A stretch of DNA of 64,000 nt, taken from contig NZ_AAWS01000016.1 in the NCBI RefSeq assembly GCF_000169175.1, forward strand, positions 62,001 to 126,000, read 5' to 3'. Below the pieces are notes generated by a model. That model was not told the origin of the DNA and did no database searches. It worked only from the letters and a program-made list of their open reading frames with translations. The translations under genes were made by a program, and so were the position numbers. The stretch is from Microscilla marina ATCC 23134 (GTDB lineage Bacteria > Bacteroidota > Bacteroidia > Cytophagales > Microscillaceae). Shown one piece after another: positions 46,287-53,813 of this stretch. How positions within the stretch are numbered: position 1 is the stretch's first letter; every line of letters begins with the position of its first letter.

Positions 46287-46316
46287 AAGGAAACCAGCCT
46301 TCGCTGGTCTTTCCTT
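46287..46316 (-). terminator. Terminator behind the 46315-46752 gene
   Basis: AAGGAAACCAGC pairs with GCTGGTCTTTCCTT around a short loop, overlapping the stop codon of the gene; on the minus strand it is followed by TTATTTAT. Confidence 0.7.
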
Positions 46317-46752
46317 AACATCTGGCGCAGCCAATAAACACATACACATTGCCTGGTTTGCCTGCATACACTGTCCCCCGGCGAAACTCCTGTGCCTTTC
46401 TTCCGGTCATTTTGATGGCCAGTGCTTTGGCACTGGTGTCGGCGTAATAATTAGCGTAGGTAAACACCCTTGCCTGATGCCTGTCAGGAATGGAGCCCAG
46501 CAGCTTATCTTTTTGCTTTTGACTAATGCCATAGCCCGTAAAAGCCTGATCTGCTTTTTCAATCCAGCTCAGGTACCTGGCAGGGGTCACCCCTTCGGGT
46601 ATGGCTACTTCTATGCAGCCTGGTTTGGAGTTGAGGTCTCCGCTCTCTCCATCGATCATCCCGGTAAAATCTTCGGCCTCTTCGTAAGCCCTGCGGTAAG
46701 CTTCTTCTAGTGTTTTCCCGAAGGCGTAGCGTTCAAAATTTGTTGCTCCCAT
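46315..46752 (-). CDS. Small array protein, GKxGxVxxFIG family (b)
   Basis: This is a 145-aa paralogue of 45835-46248 (FERYAFGKTLEEAYRRAYEEAE at the N terminus, IPEGVTPARYLSWIEKA in the middle, GKPGNVYVFIG at the C terminus). The conserved last segment looks like a beta hairpin. The protein is soluble with no signal peptide. It starts 29 bp from the left end of element copy 2, so it is probably driven by that element's leftward promoter. Function unknown. Confidence 0.65.
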   Translation of the reverse strand: MGATNFERYAFGKTLEEAYRRAYEEAEDFTGMIDGESGDLNSKPGCIEVAIPEGVTPARYLSWIEKADQAFTGYGISQKQKDKLLGSIPDRHQARVFTYANYYADTSAKALAIKMTGRKAQEFRRGTVYAGKPGNVYVFIGCARC

Positions 46753-46780
46753 TGCATTTTTATTTAATGGTTAATTATTT

Positions 46781-47140
46781 AATTATAGTGCTAAGTACGA
46801 GTAATCGTTCCTGCTTATCAACTCGCTGTTGGTCAGTTGATTATGATGTAATAAAGCTTGCTGGAAGCGATTTTTAGGGTGGTATTTTGTGCCCGGAAAA
46901 GTGCAACTATTCTGCGGGTTTCAGGCAATTATGCTGGCAATAGTGCCATAGGGCAAGTACAGGATAGTGGAATGCAGGGAAACGTTGAAAAAAGTAGGTG
47001 AATTTCAGGCAAATGAAGACAGTTTGTGGGGGGTGTTGGCTGGTTTGGGGGTGAAATGTACGTTTCGCCGGATAAGCTTATTTGGCTTGCGATTCAGCGA
47101 TTAAGTACTGGATAGTTCCCCAAAGATTGAGGTACTTAGA
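46781..47140. repeat. Divergent-promoter element, copy 2
   Basis: This copy is 360 bp and the most diverged of the complete copies. It keeps AATTATAGTGCTAAGTACGA at the left, GGAAGCGAT, GGAAAAGTGC, AAAAAAGTAGG, TTAAGTACTGGATAGT and a right end GGTACTTAGAGGTATAAT. It lies between the 46315-46752 gene (leftward) and the 49-aa gene at 47213 (rightward). Confidence 0.75.
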
Positions 47141-47154
47141 GGTATAATAAAAAA

Positions 47155-47190
47155 GGGTTTGGAAGGTACCAGCTCCCAAACCCGTTATTT
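47155..47190 (+). terminator. Attenuator-like hairpin ahead of the 49-aa gene
   Basis: GGGTTTGG pairs with CCAAACCC around a 13-nt loop, followed by GTTATTTTT. It lies between the rightward end of element 2 and the start codon at 47213, so it could control transcription entering the small gene. No other copy has a hairpin here. Confidence 0.55.
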
Positions 47191-47212
47191 TTAACTTTAA
47201 AAGATAAAGCCA

Positions 47213-47362
47213 ATGCAAATGTCAAACAACCTACTGAAAAAAGCAACCCCAACCGACATAAAATGGAGCACCGAAGAAGAAGAGGAAGGGTTTGACCCCT
47301 GGGGGTGGGAACCTAACTACGGAGACAAAGACTTTGGGGTTAGCGACCGGGATTTTTATTAG
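47213..47362 (+). CDS. 49-aa acidic peptide gene
   Basis: A short gene from ATG 47213 (or 47219) to TAG 47360-47362. The peptide begins MQMSNNLLKKATPTD and ends with an acidic, aromatic tail: five Glu in a row at 21-25, then DPWGWEPNYGD and DRDFY. It lies in the position where the other units have their rightward gene, and is closed by a strong terminator. The charged, Trp/Tyr-rich design resembles neither the coiled-coil nor the SH3 family. A secreted or modified peptide is conceivable but unsupported. Confidence 0.5.
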   Translation: MQMSNNLLKKATPTDIKWSTEEEEEGFDPWGWEPNYGDKDFGVSDRDFY

Positions 47363-47376
47363 TATTAAGATGATTG

Positions 47377-47408
47377 AACGAGGCTTTATGTGTAAAGCCT
47401 CGTTTTTA
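47377..47408 (+). terminator. Strong terminator between convergent genes
   Basis: AACGAGGCTTT / AAAGCCTCGTT (11 bp, 6-nt loop), followed by TTT, lies between the 49-aa gene and the end of the 47416-47796 gene. Confidence 0.85.
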
Positions 47409-47415
47409 TCTTGGT

Positions 47416-47796
47416 TTAGGTGCTCGCTTGTCCAAAAAACTGTTCAATCTTTGGGGCAAGTTGTTCCTGCCAGTCCTGTTTGCCATCCACGAGGATAAAA
47501 ATATCCTCCATATCACTTTCGGTCACGGTAAACAGGGCGTAATTGAAACGGTCACCGTTGGGCAGGCACATCAGGTACAAATGCCCCTGGGTGTATCCAC
47601 TAAAATCTTCCAAGATGAACCCTGGCGAGCTATCCAATGCCTGGACAACTTCTTTTTGGTATTCCTGCGGCTGCGGTGCCTGGTCTGCCTGGTGGTAGTA
47701 GCGGGCACTTAGCATATCATCCAACCGGGTAATGAGGTAGCCTAACTCCTCGTCGGTCAGTTTTTCAGCGGCGGCTATGATGGTCGTATATTTCAT
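47416..47796 (-). CDS. Small array protein, LFT...DGxxxW...PKI family (a)
   Basis: This is a 126-aa protein with an N-terminal helix (IIAAAEKLTDEELGYLITRLDDML) and a C-terminal beta-helix module YALFTVTESDMEDIFILVDG...W...LAPKIEQFF. It is a paralogue of 52058-52441 and, in the C-terminal half, of 50768-51211. The ATG at 47796 overlaps the stop of the preceding gene (ATGA), so it is translationally coupled. The frame is open 17 codons further up, but the overlap favours this start. Function unknown; the fold may resemble SMI1/KNR4-like immunity proteins, a weak guess. Confidence 0.65.
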   Translation of the reverse strand: MKYTTIIAAAEKLTDEELGYLITRLDDMLSARYYHQADQAPQPQEYQKEVVQALDSSPGFILEDFSGYTQGHLYLMCLPNGDRFNYALFTVTESDMEDIFILVDGKQDWQEQLAPKIEQFFGQAST

Positions 47797-48068
47797 TTTT
47801 TCCGGTTTAAGTAAAACAAATGATCTATCCAAAAAATGTCCTCCCAATAATCCTGGTTGATTTCGATGCGATAAACCCCTTGGTTATCAGAGGTAACCCC
47901 TGCCAAAAACCGGGGGTTACGGATAACGCTCACGGGTAGCCAGGCATAGCCGTGGGCTTCATGGCTTATTTTGACAATGCCCTCCTGAATTTTACACAAA
48001 TCCATTGCCACCTGATGGGTGACTAAATCCTGGTCAAAGACGTTGGCGGGTGGTGATTGCTTGCTCAT
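47793..48068 (-). CDS. Small array protein, EINxDYW family (a)
   Basis: This is a 91-aa protein. FDQDLVTHQVAMDLCKIQEGIVKISHE is followed by WLPVSVIRNPRF and RIEINQDYWEDIFW. It is a close paralogue of 52484-52726 and more distantly of 45136-45426. It is coupled to the next gene by a 4-nt overlap. The same two-gene order (EINxDYW gene then LFT/DG/PKI gene) occurs again at 52726-52058, so this is a duplicated operon. Function unknown. Confidence 0.68.
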   Translation of the reverse strand: MSKQSPPANVFDQDLVTHQVAMDLCKIQEGIVKISHEAHGYAWLPVSVIRNPRFLAGVTSDNQGVYRIEINQDYWEDIFWIDHLFYLNRKK

Positions 48069-48110
48069 TTTTTACAGTATTTTTTTAGTGATGAACTGAC
48101 ACGCGCTGTG

Positions 48111-48419
48111 TCAGTCTATAATGCCTTGTTCGGTAAAGCCTATAATAAAGCCTCTGGTAAAACTTATCTTGTCCAGGTTTGGGGTTTTACTGTTACTTGC
48201 TTCTTTCAAAGCAAGGGCGTCCAATTCCTGAGCGTTGAGGATAAACTCATCCAGCATTTTTTGTAAAGTGGCTTGGTCTGTTTGGGCTGCTTTGATTGCC
48301 CCGGCATTAAATCCGGAGATAAAGTCTGCCTGATCGAGTTGATGTGGTAGTTGCTTTTTGTCAAAATACCTTTGGGACATTTTAAATTTCTCAAGGGCGA
48401 TATTTTCTAAATTTTTCAT
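48111..48419 (-). CDS. Small array protein, SFTRGF family (a)
   Basis: This is a 102-aa helical protein. ADFISGFNAGAIKAA, a long charged helix, and the C-terminal ISFTRGFIIGFTEQG match the paralogue at 49337-49624 (TFTTAFIEGMKEAA, RSFTRGFVSGFTA). The ATG at 48419 (MKNLENIA) is preferred over the upstream one because it lies 34 bp from the element end, as in the paralogue. A hairpin CTGACAC/GTGTCAG overlaps the stop (48096-48114). Confidence 0.65.
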   Translation of the reverse strand: MKNLENIALEKFKMSQRYFDKKQLPHQLDQADFISGFNAGAIKAAQTDQATLQKMLDEFILNAQELDALALKEASNSKTPNLDKISFTRGFIIGFTEQGIID

Positions 48420-48452
48420 TTGTATTGAATGTTTTTGTTTACTGCTTTCATT

Positions 48453-48820
48453 GTTATGACACAAAGCACGACTAATTGTGTGCCCTTAGCAACTCACTGT
48501 GACACAGTTAATTATGATGTAATACTATCTGCGAAAAGCGATATTTGCAGTTGTTTTGTGTACTTCTAAAAGTGCCATTTTTAGGCGGGTTTGGGGCAGT
48601 TTAGATTACCATAGTGCCATAGAGTAGCGATGCTATGGGCAGATAATAACAAATGATGAAAAGAGTGTAGGTGCTTTAGAGCAAATGAGGACATATTGGG
48701 GGTGGTTTAGCTGGTTTGGAGGGCGTAATGTGGATTTTGGTAACTAATCTTATTTGCTTCACTATCAAGGGATTAAGTGCTGGGTAGTGGGCGTTTCTTT
48801 GTCGTACTTTGGTTCAAAGT
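48453..48820. repeat. Divergent-promoter element, copy 3
   Basis: This copy is 368 bp. Left end GTTATGACACAAAGCACGAC; right end GTCGTACTTTGGTTCAAAGT, nearly its inverted complement. The inside has CTGTGACACAG, GCGAAAAGCGATATTT, AAAAGTGCC, GGCGGGTTTGGGGC and TATCAAGGGATTAAGTGCTGG. The leftward gene starts 34 bp away and the rightward gene 38 bp away. Confidence 0.85.
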
Positions 48821-48857
48821 CAAACACAGTTGAACTATTACCAAATACAATCACAAT

Positions 48858-49112
48858 ATGAATAATAAAGATCAAATGAATACCCAGGCAGCATTAGCAT
48901 TGTATACCCTGCTTACCATACGCAGTGAAGAACTCTGCAAAGAGCGACTACTTGCTGAAAGAGCTCTGGAATATGCCAAAGATGCCCGGTCATTGGTAGA
49001 TGTGGCTTTTTATGAAAAAGAGCTCGAAATCATTGACAGGCTCGACGGAGAACTCAATCTCTTAATGGAACAAGCCGAGCAACTTGCCGAAGCAAAGCGT
49101 GAAGCAGAGTAA
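48858..49112 (+). CDS. Small coiled-coil array protein (a)
   Basis: This is an 84-aa, Glu/Leu-rich protein predicted as a helical hairpin (LLAERALEYAKDARSLVD, then FYEKELEIIDRLDGELNLLMEQAEQLAEAKREAE). Paralogues of the same design and position are at 50062-50277 and 51634-51852, all starting 37-38 bp from the right end of an element. A terminator follows. Small paired-helix proteins often act as dimer partners or inhibitors of larger proteins; none is identified here. Confidence 0.62.
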   Translation: MNNKDQMNTQAALALYTLLTIRSEELCKERLLAERALEYAKDARSLVDVAFYEKELEIIDRLDGELNLLMEQAEQLAEAKREAE

Positions 49113-49122
49113 GTAAAAAAAC

Positions 49123-49158
49123 GCCCCACCGATTAACCGAAATCAGTGGGGCATTGCT
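49123..49158 (+). terminator. Terminator after the 48858-49112 gene
   Basis: GCCCCAC / GTGGGGC stem around 16 nt, followed by ATTGCTTT. A near-identical hairpin follows the 53148-53645 gene, so the terminator was duplicated too. The following 49160-49336 stretch holds no gene. Confidence 0.75.
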
Positions 49159-49336
49159 TTAAACAGCCAAAGAAAGAACAGATGATAACTGACCACTAAT
49201 GTGATCGGTTAAGTGTTACCAATGCGGGAACGGAAAAATTAAAAGTGAGGAATTTTTTATGTTGATACGGGTGGGGTTTTAACCTTGGAGGGGATGCTTT
49301 GAGTGAATCCAGTTTGTATGCTTTAAGAGGCAGGTG

Positions 49337-49624
49337 TTATGCGGTAAATCCAGAAACAAACCCTCTGGTAAAGCTTCTTTTATCCAGCTTGTTTTTGTTG
49401 GCTTTTGAGGCCAGGTTTTCCAGTTTTTTGCCGCCCGTGATATATTCTTCTTTAATTATATTGAGTTTTTCAAGGGTCATTTTAGCTGCCTCTTTCATCC
49501 CTTCTATGAAGGCCGTTGTAAATGTTTCCTGGCTTATTTTATGGTTGGGATATTGGTGTTTATAAAAACTTTCGGTTGCCTTAAAACTTTTTAATATCGT
49601 TGGGTTTAAATTCGTTGGTTTCAT
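49337..49624 (-). CDS. Small array protein, SFTRGF family (b)
   Basis: This is a 95-aa helical protein with C-terminal KRSFTRGFVSGFTA and a central TFTTAFIEGMKEAAKM, a paralogue of 48111-48419. It starts 34 bp from the left end of element 4. It is soluble with no known domain. The conserved Phe/Arg/Gly tail is probably a contact site. Confidence 0.65.
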   Translation of the reverse strand: MKPTNLNPTILKSFKATESFYKHQYPNHKISQETFTTAFIEGMKEAAKMTLEKLNIIKEEYITGGKKLENLASKANKNKLDKRSFTRGFVSGFTA

Positions 49625-49657
49625 CTGTTGTTATTTTTTTTGGGGGTTGTTTTAATT

Positions 49658-50024
49658 ATTATGATACAAAGAACGACTAATTGTGTGCTCTTAGCAACTC
49701 ACTGTGGCACAGGTAATTATGATGTAATACAAGTTACAGAAAGCGATATTTTGAGGTGTTTTGTACCCTTGGTAAAGTGCCGTTTGTGGGCGGGTTTGGG
49801 GCGATTTTCATAGGATTAGTGCAATAGAGAAGCTACGTATTGGCCGTATTTGATCAAATCATAAAAAAAGTAGGGGTGTTTTGGGGCAGATCAGGACATA
49901 TTAAGGGTGTTTTGGCTGGTTTTGGGGCAAAAAGTGCGTTTTACGAACTAATCTTATTCAATTCATTATCAAGGGATTAAGTACTGGATAGTGGGCGTTT
50001 GTTTGTCGTACTTTGGTTCATAAT
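49658..50024. repeat. Divergent-promoter element, copy 4
   Basis: This copy is 367 bp. Left end ATTATGATACAAAGAACGAC is the near inverted complement of right end GTCGTACTTTGGTTCATAAT. It carries the 12-bp palindrome ATTTGATCAAAT at 49848-49859. It keeps all internal blocks seen in the other copies. Confidence 0.88.
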
Positions 50025-50061
50025 TAAAGTTAAACAAACTACTAAATAAAACAACCCTTAT

Positions 50062-50277
50062 ATGGACAGCGTAAGTAAAATTATCCAAAACAAGATTGAA
50101 TCGCTCAAGGCTGACAAAGCCAGCAATTACCAAAAGTTTAAATCAGCGGTAAGCCAGCATAAAATTTTAGAGGCTGATTACCACGAAACTGAAATGGCAA
50201 TGCTTGACCGGGTGATTTATGAAATGGAAAAGTTAGCCACCAAAATCGTTACTGAAAGCATCAAAGGTAGCTTGTAG
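50062..50277 (+). CDS. Small coiled-coil array protein (b)
   Basis: This is a 71-aa helical protein (IIQNKIESLKADKASNYQKF, then LEADYHETEMAMLDRVIYEMEKLATK) of the same helical-hairpin design as 48858-49112 and 51634-51852. It starts 38 bp from element 4 and is closed by the hairpin at 50297-50333. Function unknown. Confidence 0.62.
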   Translation: MDSVSKIIQNKIESLKADKASNYQKFKSAVSQHKILEADYHETEMAMLDRVIYEMEKLATKIVTESIKGSL

Positions 50278-50296
50278 TTAAACGACGTCACCAGGT

Positions 50297-50333
50297 AAAA
50301 CCCAGAGGTAATTCAACATAGCCTCTGGGTTTT
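50297..50333 (+). terminator. Terminator after the 50062-50277 gene
   Basis: AAAACCCAGAGG / CCTCTGGGTTTT, 12 bp with a 13-nt loop. Confidence 0.85.
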
Positions 50334-50451
50334 GGTGCTTGTCTGGCATTACAAATAAAACCCTGACGTAGCGCATAAAAAATACCTGATTATGCTGTAT
50401 ATTTATGGTGTGCCCGCAAAAACGGGCAGTAAATGATAAATCATGTGACAA

Positions 50452-50700
50452 ATGAAAGAAGATCAAGTAATGTTCAAACCGTCAGTATTTTTTGATGATA
50501 ATAATGAATTAAACGATTCAGGGATTTTATTATATGTAGATGCGCTCAGGCTCAACCGGGAAAAAGAGTTGCCAGGCGAACTTACTGCGCATATTCTTCG
50601 CTCACCTCATGATCGAAGAAGAATTCTTGAGTATTATGAGTTTATAAAGGACGACGATATTCGGGAATTGATGCCTCACCCATATTTTGCACAGCATTAA
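50452..50700 (+). CDS. Small protein, 82 aa, extra gene in unit 4
   Basis: This is a soluble, charged protein (SGILLYVDALRLNREKELPGELTAHILRS, then HDRRRILEYYEFIKDDDIREL). The helical part after GELTAHI is somewhat like anti-sigma or adaptor helices, but without zinc ligands. It has its own upstream hairpin (TGCCCG/CGGGCA near 50412-50430) and no element in front, so it is not a standard cassette gene. It may be a separate insertion. The start could also be the ATG at 50470. Confidence 0.5.
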   Translation: MKEDQVMFKPSVFFDDNNELNDSGILLYVDALRLNREKELPGELTAHILRSPHDRRRILEYYEFIKDDDIRELMPHPYFAQH

Positions 50701-50719
50701 CTAACCCAGACAAAATCAA

Positions 50720-50748
50720 GAGGCTGGTTGGTGATCCATTCCAGCCTC
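50720..50748 (+). terminator. Terminator between convergent genes
   Basis: GAGGCTGG / CCAGCCTC stem, 13-nt loop, between the 50452-50700 and 50768-51211 genes; usable from both sides. Confidence 0.65.
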
Positions 50749-50767
50749 TATCACAAATCAACGCTTT

Positions 50768-51211
50768 TTATCCTCCCAACTCTTCTTCAAAAAATGCCTC
50801 CAGACAAGCCTGATAATCACCTGACCAATTGTCGTCATAGGTACTGAGTGTGCTTTGTACTTCTTGTATTTTTTTAGCAATTGGCTGCTGCCAGGATTCA
50901 TCCCCGGTATCATGATAAATGACCTTCAGGAAAGAAATATCCGCCCGTTTTATAGTAAAGAGAATACACACGCTGGTTGTGAAGCTGACAGGATGCTGCT
51001 GAATGTATAGTTTGCCTTCGTGAAACAGATTGTATCCATTTTTGAAATAACAATCAAAATTAACAGACAACGTGCCATCTGCTTGTATACACAGTCCTTG
51101 CACTTGAGCTACTGAATAAGGTACACCTTTAGGCGCGGTAAAAAAATCACCAGAATTAAGAAGTAGAAATCTGGGTTTTTCTGTGGGTATATTGATTAGT
51201 TTTAATTGCAT
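50768..51211 (-). CDS. Small array protein, LFT...DGxxxW...PKI family (c)
   Basis: This is a 147-aa protein. The C-terminal half (ILFTIKRADISFLKVIYHDTGDESWQQPIAKKIQEV) matches the modules of 47416-47796 and 52058-52441. The N-terminal half differs and is beta-rich (NSGDFFTAPKGVPYSVAQVQG). It starts 20 bp from the left end of element 5. It is the only family member without an EINxDYW partner in front. Function unknown. Confidence 0.6.
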   Translation of the reverse strand: MQLKLINIPTEKPRFLLLNSGDFFTAPKGVPYSVAQVQGLCIQADGTLSVNFDCYFKNGYNLFHEGKLYIQQHPVSFTTSVCILFTIKRADISFLKVIYHDTGDESWQQPIAKKIQEVQSTLSTYDDNWSGDYQACLEAFFEEELGG

Positions 51212-51230
51212 AAAAAATTATTTATTTGAT

Positions 51231-51596
51231 TTATAATGCTAAGCACGATCAATTAAGTGCTCTTATCAACTCGCTTTTGCCCAACTAATGGCGAGGTAAT
51301 ACTCTTTGCGAAAAGCGATATTTTGAGGCGTTTTGTACGCCAGGAAAAGTGCCGTTTTTGGGCGGGTTTGGGGCGATTTGGATTGGAGTAGTGCAATGGT
51401 GAGCCTACGCAGTAGCTGTATTTGATCAAATCAGAAAAAAAGTAGGGGTGTTTTGGGGTGAACGAGGACATATTGGGGGTGATTTGGCTGGTTTTGGGGC
51501 AAAAAGTGCACTTCTACAACTAATCTTATCTTGCTCGCTATCAAGGTATTAAGTACTGGATAGTAAGAGATTGTTTGTCGTACTTTGGTTCATAAT
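51231..51596. repeat. Divergent-promoter element, copy 5
   Basis: This copy is 366 bp. The left end TTATAATGCTAAGCACGATC resembles copy 2; the right end GTCGTACTTTGGTTCATAAT is identical to copy 4. Palindrome ATTTGATCAAAT at 51420-51431. The mix of end types suggests recombination between copies. Confidence 0.85.
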
Positions 51597-51633
51597 TAAA
51601 CAGTTAAACCACGCATTACTAAATAAAACCGCC

Positions 51634-51852
51634 ATGATTACAAACGAAGCATACTGGGTAATAATAGAAAGAAGAAATGAGTTAGCCATTGAACTAGCCC
51701 AGGTAAAAAAAACACTTGAAGCCACCAAAGCCATGGAGCAAGTAGCGGTACAGGAAAAACAAGTGGAATTTTTAACCCTGATGATTGAGGAGTTGAGGCA
51801 GCTCAACTATCGCATCGCAAAAGCAGAAGAAGCAGCTAAAAAAGAGGGGTAG
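51634..51852 (+). CDS. Small coiled-coil array protein (c)
   Basis: This is a 72-aa, Glu/Ala/Lys-rich helical protein (IIERRNELAIELAQVKKTLEATKA, then KQVEFLTLMIEELRQLNYRIAKAEEAAKK). The ATG at 51634 is chosen over the one at 51571, which lies inside the element. It then begins exactly 38 bp from the element end, like its paralogues at 48858 and 50062. Confidence 0.62.
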   Translation: MITNEAYWVIIERRNELAIELAQVKKTLEATKAMEQVAVQEKQVEFLTLMIEELRQLNYRIAKAEEAAKKEG

Positions 51853-51861
51853 GCTGGCAGT

Positions 51862-51891
51862 AAAACGAGGTTGGTCATACAGCCTCGTTTA
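51862..51891 (+). terminator. Terminator after the 51634-51852 gene
   Basis: AAAACGAGG / CCTCGTTT stem, 12-nt loop, starting 10 nt after the stop. Confidence 0.75.
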
Positions 51892-51946
51892 TATATTCAG
51901 AAAGCAATCAAAAAGTGTTACCCCTGCTTTACCGATCACACCGGCC

Positions 51947-51975
51947 AACGAAACCTGATATAGGGTTTCGTTTTT
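51947..51975 (+). terminator. Second terminator-like hairpin
   Basis: AACGAAACC / GGTTTCGTT with a 7-nt loop followed by TTTT. The stretch up to 52057 holds no gene. Confidence 0.7.
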
Positions 51976-52057
51976 GCTCCTGCCCAAAGCAAGGCTCCCC
52001 CGAAAAATCAGAACCTGGAAGCCGACTCATCGAGGGAGGCTCCTGGTTCCTTCCTTA

Positions 52058-52441
52058 TTATTCAAATGCTGCTGCCCCTTTTTCAAAAAACAGTCTGATT
52101 TTCGGAGCCAGTTTTTTCTCCCAATCGAAGCTGCCATCCGTTAAGGTAAACAGGTGTTTAATTTCGATATCGTGCAGGGTATACAAGGCATAAATCATTT
52201 TATCTCCATAAGGTTCTGCCATCAGCTGAAGTTTTCCTTCATCGTATTCCGGCTCGTCAGTCAGAATAAAACCAAGTTCGTTTTTTTCAGATAACACCAC
52301 ACCTTTAGTATGCCCCTGAAGCTGAGGACGTACTTCATCGTATTCCTTCACTTTTTGCATGTGGTTAAGGTCGGCAATTAGCCAGAGTAGTTCGTTGCTG
52401 CTAAGTTTATCAGCTTCGGTTAGTATTTTATCGTAGTTCAT
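52058..52441 (-). CDS. Small array protein, LFT...DGxxxW...PKI family (b)
   Basis: This is a 127-aa protein: N-terminal helix (ILTEADKLSSNELLWLIADLNHM), then beta strands, then YALYTLHDIEIKHLFTLTDGSFDWEKKLAPKIRLFF. It is an end-to-end paralogue of 47416-47796. It lies 42 nt behind the EINxDYW gene, whereas in the other copy the two overlap. This pair is therefore a diverged duplicate of the 48068-47416 operon. Function unknown. Confidence 0.66.
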   Translation of the reverse strand: MNYDKILTEADKLSSNELLWLIADLNHMQKVKEYDEVRPQLQGHTKGVVLSEKNELGFILTDEPEYDEGKLQLMAEPYGDKMIYALYTLHDIEIKHLFTLTDGSFDWEKKLAPKIRLFFEKGAAAFE

Positions 52442-52483
52442 CTTTAGGCTTGGTTTGTTGTTTTAAAATCATATTTCGGTAGT

Positions 52484-52726
52484 TTAACCCATCCAAAAAA
52501 TATCCTTCCAGTAATCTCGGTTTACTTCGATGATGTAGTTTTTGGTGCTGAGTGGTTCTATGTTTCGAACCACACTGATGGGTAACCAGGTGGAGCCAAG
52601 TTGTTCGTGGGTCACCTTCAGCAACCCTTCATGAATTTTGCCCATGTCAAGTATTACCTGGTGCTGTTCCAGGTTCCGGTCAAAAACGGTTCTTCCGGGT
52701 ATTCGAAATCTTTTTCTTGTTTTCAT
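52484..52726 (-). CDS. Small array protein, EINxDYW family (b)
   Basis: This is an 80-aa protein. VFDRNLEQHQVILDMGKIHEGLLKVTHE is followed by WLPISVVRN and IIEVNRDYWKDIFW, aligning without gaps to 47793-48068 over most of its length. It starts 21 bp from the left end of element 6. Small, soluble, unknown role. Confidence 0.66.
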   Translation of the reverse strand: MKTRKRFRIPGRTVFDRNLEQHQVILDMGKIHEGLLKVTHEQLGSTWLPISVVRNIEPLSTKNYIIEVNRDYWKDIFWMG

Positions 52727-52746
52727 TTTCTTGTTTTCTAATAATT

Positions 52747-53111
52747 TATATCACGAAGTACGACTAATTGCGTGCCCTTAGCAACTCGCTGTGGCACAAG
52801 TGATTATGGCGTAATATTGTCTGCGAAAAGCGATATTTTGAGGTGTTTTGTGTACTTCGAAAAGTGCCATTTGTGGGCGGGTTTGGGGCAAGTATGATAG
52901 GGATAGTGCAATAAAACTGCTACCAGATAGCTGTATTTGATCAAATCAGAAAAAAAGTAGAGGTGTTTTGGGGCAAACGAGGACATATTGGAGGTGATTT
53001 GCTTGGTTTCAGGGCAAAAAGTACGCTTTTGCAAATAATCTTATTCACCTATTTATCAAGGGGTTAAGTACTGGATAGTGACCCTTTCTTTGTCGTACTT
53101 TGGTTTATAAT
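52747..53111. repeat. Divergent-promoter element, copy 6
   Basis: This copy is 365 bp. Left ATATCACGAAGTACGAC, right GTCGTACTTTGGTTTATAAT. Palindrome ATTTGATCAAAT at 52935-52946. Contains CGCTGTGGCACAAG, GCGAAAAGCGATATTTTGAGG and AAAAAAAGTAGAGGTGTTTTGGGGC. Confidence 0.87.
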
Positions 53112-53147
53112 TAAAGTTAAACAAACTACTAAATAAAACGAGAATAC

Positions 53148-53645
53148 ATGGATCAGATAGCTATTCAAAACCGAAGCATCTCACTTGATTTGTTCAATAA
53201 AATAATTGGACGACAGAAAATCTCACGGATTTTCCTGCCAATCATTGGTTGGGAACAAATTCAGGATCAAAACAGAGAAAACATTCTACAAGCTCAGGAG
53301 GATTTGTTCGCTCAATTAAATGATCAGTTATCAATGCCCATTGAAGGAACCAACCTTTCCTTGATTATTAAACTGACCACTCTAAAGGTTCGAAAGTTTT
53401 GCCATATACTGAGTCTCCTGGATATAAATTATATTGACTCTAAGGTATTCAAGGCTGTAGATCAATATAACTACCCAAGAAACCAGTATTTGTATAAAAA
53501 TTATTCAACTGGTGCTTATGATTTAACTGACTCACAGGAGAGCGTTAAAACTTATTTGATAAGCCATTACGGGAAAGCATTCTGGGAGAAAAAGCCTTGC
53601 ATGGCAGTGATTGACTTTTCAATAGAAAGAGTGGATGCAATATAA
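53148..53645 (+). CDS. 165-aa array protein, unknown family
   Basis: This is the largest unnamed rightward gene. Predicted helical with a hydrophobic central part (LIIKLTTLKVRKFCHILSLLDINYID) and a Tyr/Asn-rich stretch (YNYPRNQYLYKNYSTGAYDL). It has no paralogue in the window, no signal peptide and no recognised motif. It starts 37 bp from element 6, in the same slot as the coiled-coil genes, which shows that the slot accepts unrelated genes. Confidence 0.6.
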   Translation: MDQIAIQNRSISLDLFNKIIGRQKISRIFLPIIGWEQIQDQNRENILQAQEDLFAQLNDQLSMPIEGTNLSLIIKLTTLKVRKFCHILSLLDINYIDSKVFKAVDQYNYPRNQYLYKNYSTGAYDLTDSQESVKTYLISHYGKAFWEKKPCMAVIDFSIERVDAI

Positions 53646-53658
53646 GCCAACAAAAAAA

Positions 53659-53697
53659 GCCCCACTGATTTTACACGAAGTCAGTGGGGCATTGCTT
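53659..53697 (+). terminator. Terminator after the 53148-53645 gene
   Basis: GCCCCACTGA / TCAGTGGGGC, 10-bp perfect stem, followed by ATTGCTTTAG. Nearly the same hairpin as at 49123. Confidence 0.82.
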
Positions 53698-53769
53698 TAG
53701 AGCAACCAAAAAAGATAAAAAAACGAACGGTCATTAGCAACCTGCTCATAGTTTGCACCAACAAGCAAC

Positions 53770-53792
53770 GCCCCACCTGTAGAGGTAGGGCA
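53770..53792 (-). terminator. Hairpin behind the 53814-54095 gene
   Basis: GCCCCACCT / AGGTAGGGC stem (one mismatch) with a 4-nt loop, 22 bp beyond the stop of the minus-strand gene. Confidence 0.5.
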
Positions 53793-53813
53793 AGGGCTTG
53801 GTTTTGTCTGGCT

